Program-made: the position numbers and the translations under genes
Notes under the pieces: generated by a model
What the model was told of the DNA's origin: nothing
What the model saw: only the letters and a program-made list of their open reading frames with translations
Database searches by the model: none
Shown here: piece after piece, positions 50,923 through 59,043 of the stretch
Layout: the number at the start of each line of letters is the position of its first letter
How positions within the stretch are numbered: the first letter of the stretch is position 1
Origin: an uncultured Hydrogenophaga sp.
Lineage (GTDB): Bacteria > Pseudomonadota > Gammaproteobacteria > Burkholderiales > Burkholderiaceae_C
Reading direction: 5' to 3'
DNA length: 64,000 nt
Assembly: GCF_958439165.1 (NCBI RefSeq)
Contig: NZ_OY288120.1
Span: 175,234 to 239,233, forward strand

Positions 50923-51585
50923 ATGCCATGCCCCGGACAGCAGCCACACTGCACACCCAACTGGCACGGGCTGCCATCGGCCTGTGCCGTGTGCGGTCGG
51001 TGGCCGGCAGAACCCTTGTGCGCCGACTGCACCAGCCGCTTTGCCGCGTGTCCTCGCCCTGCCACGCTGGTACCCGGCCCGCTGGCGTCGTGCGTGGCAG
51101 CGGTGGTGTACGGCTACCCCTGGAGCGGCCTGCTGGCCCGACTGAAGTTCCACGACGAACCGGGATGGGCCGGTCCGCTGGCGGGGCTGATGGCGAAGGC
51201 TGGCCACGAGCATGGCACGCTGGCCGGCTGCGATGCGCTGGTGCCGGTGCCGCTGAGCGAACGCCGCCTCGCAGCGCGGGGCTACAACCAGGCCTGGGAA
51301 CTGGCCCGCCGGCTGGGGCGGCCGGCCCTGCCCCGCGCCCTGGTGCGATGCCTCGACGGCGCCCCCCAGCACACGCTGGACCGTACCGACCGGTTGCGCC
51401 ACATGCGCGGGGCCTTCATGGTGCACCCGGCGCAGGTTGCATCGGTGCGGGGCATGCGGCTGCTGCTGATCGACGATGTGGTCACCACCGGCGCCACGCT
51501 GCAGGCCGCCGCAGCCGCGTTGCTGACGGCCGGCGCGACCTCGGTGGAAGCGCTGGTGCTGGCAGCCACGCCGGCGCCGGTATGA
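50923..51585 (+). CDS. comF: ComF-family phosphoribosyltransferase-like protein
   Basis: This 220-residue protein has an N-terminal zinc-finger-like cysteine cluster (CAVCGRWPAEPLCADC) and a phosphoribosyltransferase domain with the PRPP loop LLLIDDVVTTGATLQ. ComF/GntX proteins contribute to DNA uptake and use of DNA as nutrient. The segment VYGYPWSGLLARLKFHDE is typical. The ATG at 50923 is selected because it leads the cysteine cluster; a -10-like TATATT (50911-50916) lies just upstream. trmL follows after 10 bases. Confidence 0.9.
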   Translation: MPCPGQQPHCTPNWHGLPSACAVCGRWPAEPLCADCTSRFAACPRPATLVPGPLASCVAAVVYGYPWSGLLARLKFHDEPGWAGPLAGLMAKAGHEHGTLAGCDALVPVPLSERRLAARGYNQAWELARRLGRPALPRALVRCLDGAPQHTLDRTDRLRHMRGAFMVHPAQVASVRGMRLLLIDDVVTTGATLQAAAAALLTAGATSVEALVLAATPAPV

Positions 51586-51595
51586 TCCGCCGCCC

Positions 51596-52069
51596 ATGTT
51601 CAATGTCGTGCTGGTCCACCCCGAAATTCCCCCCAACACCGGGAACGTGATCCGGCTGTGCGCCAACACCGGCTGCCGGCTGCACCTGATCGAGCCGCTG
51701 GGCTTCTCGATGGACGACAAGCAGATGCGCCGTGCCGGTCTGGACTACCACGAGTACGCGGAAGTGCGGCGGCATGCCGACTGGACCGGCTTCCTGAAGG
51801 CAGAACAGCCGGAAGCGGACCGCATGTTCGCACTCACCTCGCGGGGCAGCCAGCCCGCCTTCCATGCGGCGTTCGCGGCCGGCGACTGGCTGGTCTTCGG
51901 CTGCGAGACAGCCGGTCTGCCGCCCGAGATCCGCGACACCTTCCCGCCGGCCCGACGATTGCGCCTGCCGATGCGGGATGGCCAGCGCAGCCTGAACCTC
52001 TCCAACGCGGTGGCGGTGACGGTGTTCGAAGCCTGGCGACAGCTGGGCTTCGACGGCGCTCAGGGATAA
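51596..52069 (+). CDS. trmL: tRNA (cytidine(34)-2'-O)-methyltransferase
   Basis: This 157-residue SPOUT methyltransferase 2'-O-methylates the wobble base of tRNA-Leu. Family motifs are HPEIPPNTGNVIRLCANTGC near the N-terminus, LVFGCETAGLPPEI and the knot region MRDGQRSLNLSNAVAVTVFEAWRQ. Length and motifs are those of TrmL/CspR. It is close behind comF and its end overlaps the convergent MaoC gene by 10 bases. A tRNA-Leu(CAA), a known kind of TrmL substrate, is encoded elsewhere in the window. Confidence 0.95.
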   Translation: MFNVVLVHPEIPPNTGNVIRLCANTGCRLHLIEPLGFSMDDKQMRRAGLDYHEYAEVRRHADWTGFLKAEQPEADRMFALTSRGSQPAFHAAFAAGDWLVFGCETAGLPPEIRDTFPPARRLRLPMRDGQRSLNLSNAVAVTVFEAWRQLGFDGAQG

Positions 52070-52515
52070 CGGCGCACCAGCGACTCGGCCACGCACACCG
52101 GCTTGTCGACGCCTTCGCGCTCGACGGCCACACCCCAGGTCAGCTGCACGCCGTCGCCCGCCACCGGCTCTGCCGCGAGCAGGGTCATGCGGGCCCGCAG
52201 CCGGCTGCCCACCGGCACCGGGCCGGTGAACCGCACCCGGTTCAGGCCGTAATTGACGCCCATGTCCGATTGCTCGATGACCATGGCCGATTCAAAGAAC
52301 ACCGGCAGCAACGACAGGGTCAGGAACCCGTGGGCGATCGGCGCACCAAACGGACCTGCCTTGGCGCGGTCGACATCGACGTGGATCCATTGGTGATCGC
52401 CGGTGGCTTCGGCGAACTGGTTGACCTGCTCCTGGGAAATGGTGATCCATTCGCTGGTGGCCACTTCCTGGCCGACGCAGGCAGCCAGCTCGGCCAGGGT
52501 CTTGAAATGTCGCAT
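52060..52515 (-). CDS. MaoC-family hotdog dehydratase
   Basis: This 151-residue protein has the hotdog fold of (R)-specific enoyl-CoA hydratases. The catalytic Asp/His signature is FAEATGDHQWIHVDVDRAKAGPFGAPIAHGFLTLS. It belongs to the single-domain type used in polyhydroxyalkanoate or fatty-acid metabolism; the specific acyl substrate is unknown. It overlaps trmL at the 3' end and follows the ParA-like gene with 21 bases between on the same strand. Confidence 0.9.
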   Translation of the reverse strand: MRHFKTLAELAACVGQEVATSEWITISQEQVNQFAEATGDHQWIHVDVDRAKAGPFGAPIAHGFLTLSLLPVFFESAMVIEQSDMGVNYGLNRVRFTGPVPVGSRLRARMTLLAAEPVAGDGVQLTWGVAVEREGVDKPVCVAESLVRRYP

Positions 52516-52536
52516 GCGGAATCGATGGGGTTGGGG

Positions 52537-53154
52537 TCAGCGGTCGAGCCAATGGCAGACAGGCTGCCATTGCTCCAGGTCCTTGGCGACACGGCCGGGC
52601 GCCACGTCGAACAACGTGAGCCCGCGTGCAGCCAGGTGGATGTAGTTCTGCGTGTCGCGCAGGTGGGTCAGGACCGGCAGGCCGAGACTGGACACGAAGG
52701 TCTGCAGCTGCTCGGCCGCGATGGTGCGCGGATCGACCCGCATGCCCACCAGCCCGACCTGCAGATGATCGGAGTGGCGCGAAGCCAGCAGCTCGTCGAT
52801 GAAGGCCCGGGTCGCGTAGATGTCGAAGATGCTGGGCTGCAGCGGCACGAGCACCTTGTCGGCCATCTTCAGCACATCCTTGAAGCGCCAGCCGTGCAGC
52901 CCGGCCGGGGTGTCGAGCACCACGTGGGTGGTGTCGCGCGGGGGGCGTGCGATCAGGTCGTGCGAGATGTCCCAGGTGCGGATCGGCCGGGCCTGGGGCG
53001 GGCGCAGACGCAGCCAGAGCGCGGAAGACTGCTGGCGGTCGATGTCGCCCAGCATCACCGCATGGCCCTGGCTGGCGTAATAGCCCGCCACATGGGTGGA
53101 CAGCGTGGACTTGCCCACGCCGCCCTTGGGATTGGCAACCACCACGATCGGCAT
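52537..53154 (-). CDS. ParA-family ATPase, orphan
   Basis: This 205-residue protein has the deviant Walker A motif NPKGGVGKSTLSTHVAG (residues 8-24), the Walker A' Asp of MLGDIDRQQSSALW and VVLDTPAG for Walker B. It lacks the N-terminal DNA-binding extension of plasmid ParA proteins. No ParB gene or parS-like site was found nearby. Related short ParA/MinD-like ATPases position protein complexes such as chemosensory arrays or carboxysomes, but the cargo here is unknown. It lies between the MaoC and TauE/SafE genes on the same strand. Confidence 0.87.
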   Translation of the reverse strand: MPIVVVANPKGGVGKSTLSTHVAGYYASQGHAVMLGDIDRQQSSALWLRLRPPQARPIRTWDISHDLIARPPRDTTHVVLDTPAGLHGWRFKDVLKMADKVLVPLQPSIFDIYATRAFIDELLASRHSDHLQVGLVGMRVDPRTIAAEQLQTFVSSLGLPVLTHLRDTQNYIHLAARGLTLFDVAPGRVAKDLEQWQPVCHWLDR

Positions 53155-53217
53155 CGCGACTCCTGTTCCGTCCGGATAGGGGACCGGCCTATGGTATCGC
53201 CAGCGCTGGCGGGTCGG

Positions 53218-53967
53218 TCAGGCCAGTGCGTCCCACACCAGCTTGAGGCCGGTCAGCAGCATGCCGGCGTAGACGAAGCGGTAGAACAGCACCGGCTGGA
53301 TGCGGTGGGCAATGCGCACACCGATCCACACACCCACGGGTGCCAGCGGCAACAGCATCACCGAGGTCGCCATGTTCCGCAGGTCGAGCAGCCCCAGCCA
53401 GGCATACGGAATCCACTTGGCCAGGTTGATGAAGAAGAAATAGAACGCCAGGGTGCCGGTGAACACCACCGGCGACAGGCGCAGCGGGATCACATAGGCA
53501 TTGATCGGTGGACCACCGGCGTGGGCAATGAAGCTGGTGAAGCCGGAAGTGGCCGAGAGCAGCCAGCCGGCCCAGCGCGGCGGCGGCGGGCTGTCCGGCC
53601 GCGGCGGGAACAGCAGCCGCTGCGCCAGGAACAGCAACGTGAATCCGCCGACGATGCCGGCCACCACGCGCGCATCCAGCAGCTTGAACAGCGCGGTGCC
53701 GATCAGGATGCCGAGGAGGCCCGAAGGCAGCAGGAATGCCAGCAGGCGCCGGTCGAGGTCCTTGCGGAAGGCGGCCATGCCCAGCAGGTCCATGACCAGC
53801 AGCACCGGCATCAGGATGGCGGCCGCCTGCGGCACCGTGACCGCCAGGGCCATCATGGGCACGGCCAGCGAACCGAAGCCGGCGCCAAAACCGCTCTTGC
53901 TGATGCCCAGCAGCAGCACCGCGGGAATGGCCACGGCGTAGAAGAACGGGTCGGTGATGATGGGCAT
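53218..53967 (-). CDS. TauE/SafE-family anion exporter
   Basis: This 249-residue inner-membrane protein has about eight hydrophobic segments of the TauE/SafE family. The N-terminal repeat begins FFYAVAIPAVLLLGISKSGFGAGFGSLAVPMMAL, and the second repeat has SGFTSFIAHAGGPPINAYVIPLRL, both family hallmarks. Members export sulfite, sulfoacetate or similar organosulfur anions. The ATG at 53967 is divergent by 22 bases from the TRIC-type gene. Its substrate is not readable from sequence. Confidence 0.9.
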   Translation of the reverse strand: MPIITDPFFYAVAIPAVLLLGISKSGFGAGFGSLAVPMMALAVTVPQAAAILMPVLLVMDLLGMAAFRKDLDRRLLAFLLPSGLLGILIGTALFKLLDARVVAGIVGGFTLLFLAQRLLFPPRPDSPPPPRWAGWLLSATSGFTSFIAHAGGPPINAYVIPLRLSPVVFTGTLAFYFFFINLAKWIPYAWLGLLDLRNMATSVMLLPLAPVGVWIGVRIAHRIQPVLFYRFVYAGMLLTGLKLVWDALA

Positions 53968-53989
53968 GGCGGGCAGCGACAATCGGCAG

Positions 53990-54628
53990 ATGCAAAACGT
54001 TCCATTGTGGGGTGAAACGCTGCGGCTGCTGGTCGAGCTGGCGGCCACCGCCGCCTTTGCCCTCTCGGGGGTGCTGGCCGCGGCGCGCCACCGCATGGAC
54101 GCTGTGGGTGTGTGCGTGGTGGGCTTTCTGGCGGCGTTCGGCGGCGGCACGCTGCGCGACCTGCTGCTCGACCAGCGCCCGTTCTTCTGGGTGCAGCACG
54201 TCGACCTGCTGTGGGGCGTCCTGGGCCTGTGCGTGGCCTGCATGCTGTTCCTGCGCAACCGGCACTTCGAACTCACCGAGCGCGCCATGCAGTGGCCCGA
54301 CGCACTGGGCCTGGGCCTGTTCGCCGCCACCGGCGTGCACCAGGCACTGCAGCAGCAGCTGCCGGCGGTGGTGGCGGTCATCATGGGACTCATCACCGGC
54401 GTGGCCGGCGGTGTGCTGCGCGACGTGGTGTGCAACCAGATTCCTGCCGCCTTCCACGACCACCGCCCCTATGCCGTGTGTGCCTTCGCGGGCGGCTGGT
54501 CCTATGTGGCCCTGTGGACGCTCCAGGCGCCCGGCTGGGTCGCGCTGCTGGGCTGCGTGCTCGTCACTGCCGGTCTGCGCGGCGTGGCCCTGTGGCGCAA
54601 CTGGCAGCTGCCGGCCTGGCGCATCTGA
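53990..54628 (+). CDS. TRIC/UPF0126-family membrane protein
   Basis: This 212-residue protein has seven hydrophobic segments with the UPF0126/TRIC pattern: an AFALSGVLAAARHRMDAVGVCVVGFLAAFGGGTLRDLLL repeat and a second LGLGLFAATGVHQAL ... MGLITGVAGGVLRDVVCNQIP repeat. Prokaryotic TRIC channels conduct monovalent cations; another suggested role is amino-acid transport. The duplicated GGGTLRD / GGVLRD motifs lie at the pore. It is followed 29 bases later by the DUF1841 gene. Confidence 0.9.
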   Translation: MQNVPLWGETLRLLVELAATAAFALSGVLAAARHRMDAVGVCVVGFLAAFGGGTLRDLLLDQRPFFWVQHVDLLWGVLGLCVACMLFLRNRHFELTERAMQWPDALGLGLFAATGVHQALQQQLPAVVAVIMGLITGVAGGVLRDVVCNQIPAAFHDHRPYAVCAFAGGWSYVALWTLQAPGWVALLGCVLVTAGLRGVALWRNWQLPAWRI

Positions 54629-54657
54629 AACCCCTGCCAACCTGCGGAGACTTCGAC

Positions 54658-55092
54658 ATGTTCAACCCGACCCAGGCCGATGTGCGCCGGTTCTTCTGCG
54701 GCGTGTACGCCAAGCTCGGCACGCAGCAACCCATGGAAGCCATCGAGGTGCTGGCCGGCCAGTGGATCGCCGAACACCCGGAGTACCACGTCGAGCTGTC
54801 GGATGCAGACGCGGCCGTGGCGGCTCTCAGCCAGGCCGACGCCGCGCGTGAAAACCCGTTCCTGCACCTTTCGATGCACCTGTCCATCAGCGAGCAGTGC
54901 AGCATCGACCAGCCGCCCGGCATCCGGCAGGCGGTGGAGCTGCTGGCGGCCCGACGCGACGATCTGCATGCCGCCCATCACGAGGTGATGGAATGCCTGG
55001 GCAACATGCTGTGGGAGAGCCAGCGGGCCGGCCGACCGCCCGACGGACAGGCCTACATCGACGCGGTCAGGCGCCGGGCCACCACCGACTGA
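54658..55092 (+). CDS. DUF1841-family protein
   Basis: This 144-residue soluble protein has the DUF1841 pattern MFNPTQADVRRFFCGVYAKLG, then NPFLHLSMHLSISEQCSIDQPPGIR and HHEVMECLGNMLWESQRAGRPPDGQAYIDAVRRR. The function is unknown; the conserved His and Glu residues in HHEVMECL suggest metal binding, an inference only. It follows the TRIC gene and ends 19 bases before a clear terminator. Confidence 0.87.
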   Translation: MFNPTQADVRRFFCGVYAKLGTQQPMEAIEVLAGQWIAEHPEYHVELSDADAAVAALSQADAARENPFLHLSMHLSISEQCSIDQPPGIRQAVELLAARRDDLHAAHHEVMECLGNMLWESQRAGRPPDGQAYIDAVRRRATTD

Positions 55093-55111
55093 CCGGAACG
55101 GCCGAGCCATG

Positions 55112-55137
55112 AAAAAAGCCGCCCGAGGGCGGCTTTT
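55112..55137. terminator. Intrinsic terminator between convergent genes
   Basis: AAAAAAGCCGCCC (55112-55124) pairs with GGGCGGCTTTT (55127-55137). Both the A-run and T-run are present, so it can terminate the DUF1841 gene and the convergent cytochrome gene. Confidence 0.85.
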
Positions 55138-55154
55138 CGAAGCAGCTGTCCGGC

Positions 55155-55823
55155 TTACTTGAAGCGCGACTGCGGCACGATCTTCAGTTCGCCTTCGACA
55201 GACGAGATGTACTTGGCAATCTCGCGCATTTCGGCGGGCGAGTACTGCTTGGCGATGCCGGCCATGATGCCGTTGCTGCGGCCGACCAGGTTGTTGCCTT
55301 CCACCGTGTAGGACTTCAGGGCCACGAACAGGTAGTCGGCGTGCTGGCCGCCGATCTTCGGGTAGCTGGGGTCGATCGGCTTGCTGAAGTTGGCGCCGTG
55401 GCAGGAGATGCAGGCGCCCTTCTCGATCAGGGCAGCCACCTTGGCGCTGGCGGCCTTGGGGGTCTCGGGGGCGGTGGTGGTGGCGTGCGATGCGTAGAAC
55501 GCACCGAGGTCGGCCATGTCCTGCTCGGACAGGGAACCGGCGATGCCGCGCATGGAGGGGTGCTTGCGCTCGCCCTTCTGGTAGGCCTTGAGCGAGGACA
55601 CGATGTACTGGGCCGACTGGCCGGAGATCATCGGGACCTTGTGGATCTCGGGGAAACTGTTCTGGTAGCCGGGGATGCCGTGGCATCCGACGCACATCGC
55701 GGCTTTCGCCTGGCCGGCGGCGACATCACCCGAAACGCCCTGGGCGTGGGCGGTTGCGGCAGCCGCGCAAAGCGTCGCAGCGGCGACAAAGGTACGGGCG
55801 ATCGTGGTCAACAGGTGATTCAT
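55155..55823 (-). CDS. Dihaem cytochrome c (c4-like)
   Basis: This 222-residue exported protein has a signal peptide (TFVAAATLCAAAATAHA) and two class I cytochrome c domains, each with a CxxCH: CVGCHGIPGYQNS near residue 45 and CISCHGANFSKPID in the second half. Each domain has a downstream Met as likely axial ligand (HPSMRGIAG, NGIMAGIAK). It is c4-like and should carry electrons from the bc1 complex to oxidases in the periplasm. It is divergent from moxR, with an FNR/ANR box between. Confidence 0.93.
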   Translation of the reverse strand: MNHLLTTIARTFVAAATLCAAAATAHAQGVSGDVAAGQAKAAMCVGCHGIPGYQNSFPEIHKVPMISGQSAQYIVSSLKAYQKGERKHPSMRGIAGSLSEQDMADLGAFYASHATTTAPETPKAASAKVAALIEKGACISCHGANFSKPIDPSYPKIGGQHADYLFVALKSYTVEGNNLVGRSNGIMAGIAKQYSPAEMREIAKYISSVEGELKIVPQSRFK

Positions 55824-55859
55824 TTTGCTAGCACAATGAAATGGTCGCCGATCCGGGCG

Positions 55860-55873
55860 TTGATAAAGATCAA
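55860..55873. promoter_or_regulatory. Perfect FNR/ANR site between cytochrome c and moxR genes
   Basis: TTGATAAAGATCAA matches the consensus TTGAT-N4-ATCAA at all ten fixed positions, extended to a 16-base palindrome by flanking G and C. It lies 36 bases before the cytochrome start and 64 bases before moxR. Confidence 0.8.
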
Positions 55874-55887
55874 CCGACGATTATAGA
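55860..55887 (+). promoter_or_regulatory. Promoter of the moxR operon overlapping the FNR/ANR site
   Basis: TTGATA (55860-55865) and TATAGA (55882-55887) are 16 bases apart and fit sigma70 consensus. The FNR/ANR box covers the -35, so binding should repress moxR transcription under low oxygen. Confidence 0.5.
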
Positions 55888-55937
55888 GTCGTCCCGGGCA
55901 GGTTCTTGCTCCCGCCAACCACCGCTGCAGGTCTTCC

Positions 55938-56788
<851 letters not shown>

Positions 56789-56792
<4 letters not shown>

Positions 56793-57397
56793 GCACGGGC
56801 GCTTCGGGCTTTGTCCAGCCGATCGTCCTGCGCGACCGGGGCATCCGGCTCGAGCCGCTGGCGATCGACCACGAGAACGGACTGAAGGCCGCAGCAGCCG
56901 ACGGCGAGCTCTGGCGCCTTCGCGTGACCTCGGTGCCGGAACCCGAGAACACCCGGGCCTACATCGAGACGGCGCTGAAGATGCGCGAGCAAGGCTGCCG
57001 TTTCGCCTTTGCGGTCATCGACGAGGCCACCGGCACGGTGCTGGGCAGCACCAGCTTCCACGACATCCTGCCGGAGGTGAAGCGGGTGGAGATCGGCTAC
57101 ACCTGGTACGCGCAGCGGGTGCAGCGCAGCCATGTCAACACCACCTGCAAGCTGCTGATGATGGGCCACGCCTTCGACACGCTGGGCTGCCATGTGGTGG
57201 GCTGGCGCACCGACAACTTCAACTTCGCCTCGCAGGCTGCCATCGAGCGCCTGGGCGCCCGCAAGGACGGCGTGATCCGGGGTCACGCCCTGCGCCGCGA
57301 CGGCACCATCCGCGACACGGTGATGTACAGCATGCGGGCCGGCGAATGGCCGGAGGCGCGTGCGCAGCTGCTCTACCGTCTGGCGCTGCGCGACTGA
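56789..57397 (+). CDS. GNAT-family N-acetyltransferase
   Basis: This 202-residue protein has the RimJ/RimL-like GNAT fold: IRLEPLAIDHENGLKAAA, the beta-strand motif GTVLGSTSFHDILPEVKRVEIGYTWYAQRVQRSHVNTTCKLLMMGHAF with the Arg-rich pyrophosphate loop, and NFASQAAIERLGARKDGVIRGH. Members acetylate protein N-termini, small molecules or antibiotics. The 4-base overlap with moxR indicates co-translation, although this partner is not a standard one for MoxR. The substrate is unknown. Confidence 0.88.
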
Positions 57398-57431
57398 CGG
57401 CGCTTGGCCGATATGACAGGCATCCACCTTC

Positions 57432-57454
57432 TGTATACACTGAGCGTATATACA
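57432..57454. promoter_or_regulatory. Candidate VapB operator upstream of vapBC
   Basis: Arms TGTATACAC (57432-57440) and GTATATACA (57446-57454) match at eight of nine positions around a 5-base centre. A -10-like TACAAT (57451-57456) overlaps. The site lies 19 bases before vapB and fits autoregulation by a VapBC complex. Confidence 0.6.
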
Positions 57455-57473
57455 ATTTCCCACAGGTGATGCC

Positions 57474-57806
57474 ATGACCACCCGATACACCAGCACGCCA
57501 CAGCGCCCACCTCAAGTGATGGAGACCACCGTCTTCCAGTCGGGTAACAGTCAGGCAGTGCGCATCCCCAAGGAATTCCAGATCGATGCACGTCGGGTAG
57601 AAATCGTGCGCGATGGCCAGCAACTGGTGTTGCGTCCCCTGTCGCGAAGCGCTGCCGATGCGTTGGCCGACCTGCCCCCGCTGACCCAGGCAGAGGCCCA
57701 GGCCCTCGACGACGCCATGGCCCAGATCGACGATCTGCTGCCGCTCGACGAACCCGAGCTCATGCCCCGAACCCCACGTTCGCCCCGCAAGCGCCCTGCC
57801 CGATGA
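57474..57806 (+). CDS. vapB: VapB-type antitoxin with AbrB domain
   Basis: This 110-residue protein has an AbrB/SpoVT swapped-hairpin DNA-binding domain near residues 17-45 (TTVFQSGNSQAVRIPKEFQI) and an acidic tail (EAQALDDAMAQIDDLLPLDEPE) suited to binding the toxin's active site. A basic C-terminal tail follows. The start at 57474 is preferred; an ATG at 57519 directly before the domain is possible. It overlaps vapC by 4 bases. It has its own operator-like inverted repeat and lies between the GNAT and membrane-protein genes. Confidence 0.88.
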   Translation: MTTRYTSTPQRPPQVMETTVFQSGNSQAVRIPKEFQIDARRVEIVRDGQQLVLRPLSRSAADALADLPPLTQAEAQALDDAMAQIDDLLPLDEPELMPRTPRSPRKRPAR

Positions 57807-58213
57807 AGCCCCGCTACCTGCTGGATTCCGACGTGTTCTCGCTCATGGTCAAGGGGCTGGACGAGGGCATCAATGGCCGCATGCACAAGCTCGCTCAGGG
57901 TGAGGCGATGCTGTCGGTGGTGACCACCGGTGAATTCTTTTACGGCGTGTCGCACGCCCCGGTCTCGAAGCTGCGGGACCAGCGCGCCCGGCGCCTGCTG
58001 GAGTTTTTCGGCGTGCTGCCCATCACCGCTGAAGTGGCTCCGGTGTACGGAAAGATCCGGGCCGACCTGCGCGCCAAGGGCACACCCATCGGCCCCAACG
58101 ATCTGTGGCTGGCCGCCCAGGCCAGGGCGCTGGGGCTGATCATGGTCACGCGCAACTCCCGCGAGTTCAAGCGGGTGGCGGGGCTGAAGGTGGAAGACTG
58201 GGAGAGCCAATGA
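57803..58213 (+). CDS. vapC: VapC-type PIN-domain toxin
   Basis: This 136-residue PIN-domain ribonuclease carries the acidic residues D8 (YLLDSDVFS), E44 (TTGEFFYG) and D100 (GPNDLWLAAQA), with N118 in VTRNSREFKRV completing the site as in many VapC proteins. VapC toxins cleave specific RNAs such as tRNA-fMet and are silenced by VapB. Its stop overlaps the putAbiC-like gene start as ATGA, which couples it to that membrane protein. The reading frame and length are normal, so it should be active unless held by VapB. Confidence 0.9.
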   Translation: MKPRYLLDSDVFSLMVKGLDEGINGRMHKLAQGEAMLSVVTTGEFFYGVSHAPVSKLRDQRARRLLEFFGVLPITAEVAPVYGKIRADLRAKGTPIGPNDLWLAAQARALGLIMVTRNSREFKRVAGLKVEDWESQ

Positions 58214-59043
58214 ACGAGACCAAAGACGGAGACTCCCTGCTTCCAGACATGCAGAAGGTATTGGGACAACTGATCCCTGTCGTTTACCTAATTGGGGCTC
58301 TGGTGCTGATCGCCTACGCGGTCGCATTCTGGCGTGGCGGTTTCAGTGGGGATCCCAACGACTGGGGAACGCTTGGAGACTACTTCGGCGGATTGATGAA
58401 CCCAGTCATCTCTTTCGCCACCTTAATCGTTGCCTATGCCGTGTGGAAACAGCAGCGTGAAGAGCTACGACAAACCAAGATAGCGCTCGAAGATCAAGCG
58501 AAAACGGCCGAACAGCAAAGACAGGAGCAGCGGTTCTTTGATCTATTAAGCGTCTATCAACGTACGTTGGACTCGCACACCGCATTGATACACCAGGGCA
58601 GAGAAGTAACGGGTAAAGAGGCGATTTCGCACTCGCTTTCAGAACTACCGGACTTTCTGAAGGTCACCATCAAGCACGGATTTGGGCAGACGTCCCAAGA
58701 CCGCAAGCTGACCCCGCCAAAAGTGAAGGAGATCTGGTGCGAAAGGCGGGAGCTGCGCCAGTTCTCAACTTATCTGCGAATAGTTTTCAGGCTTCTAGCG
58801 GAAGCACAACCCCTTCTTGGCGACGGACACAAGCGGTACATAGCGCTATTCAAAGACCAGCTCAGCGAAGGAGAGGTTCTCGTGATTGGCCTACTCGCAT
58901 GGCTCGACGATCAGTGGACGCCACATCACCGGTTACTGCGCGAGTACGGACTACTTGAGCACTTCCCACAAGGACAGCTGCGTCAACATCTTTCAGACCT
59001 GTACCCCAAGGGCGTGTTCGCCTCGGAGGCAAAGCCATGCTGA
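58210..59043 (+). CDS. putAbiC-like membrane protein, candidate phage-defence factor
   Basis: This 277-residue protein has two hydrophobic segments near residues 20-40 (QLIPVVYLIGALVLIAYAVAF) and 62-79, the second within GTLGDYFGGLMNPVISFATL. A charged coiled-coil-like stretch follows (80-110). The soluble part has FFDLLSVYQRTLDSH, GKEAI, LRQFSTYLRIVFRLL and LFKDQLSEGEVLVIGLLAWL. The pattern resembles the putative abortive-infection family putAbiC. GC is lower than in neighbours (60-base lines at 58261 and 58501 have 55% and 45% G+C), and TTA, CTA and ATA codons are present, suggesting transfer. It overlaps vapC and the VWA gene. Confidence 0.72.
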   Translation: MNETKDGDSLLPDMQKVLGQLIPVVYLIGALVLIAYAVAFWRGGFSGDPNDWGTLGDYFGGLMNPVISFATLIVAYAVWKQQREELRQTKIALEDQAKTAEQQRQEQRFFDLLSVYQRTLDSHTALIHQGREVTGKEAISHSLSELPDFLKVTIKHGFGQTSQDRKLTPPKVKEIWCERRELRQFSTYLRIVFRLLAEAQPLLGDGHKRYIALFKDQLSEGEVLVIGLLAWLDDQWTPHHRLLREYGLLEHFPQGQLRQHLSDLYPKGVFASEAKPC

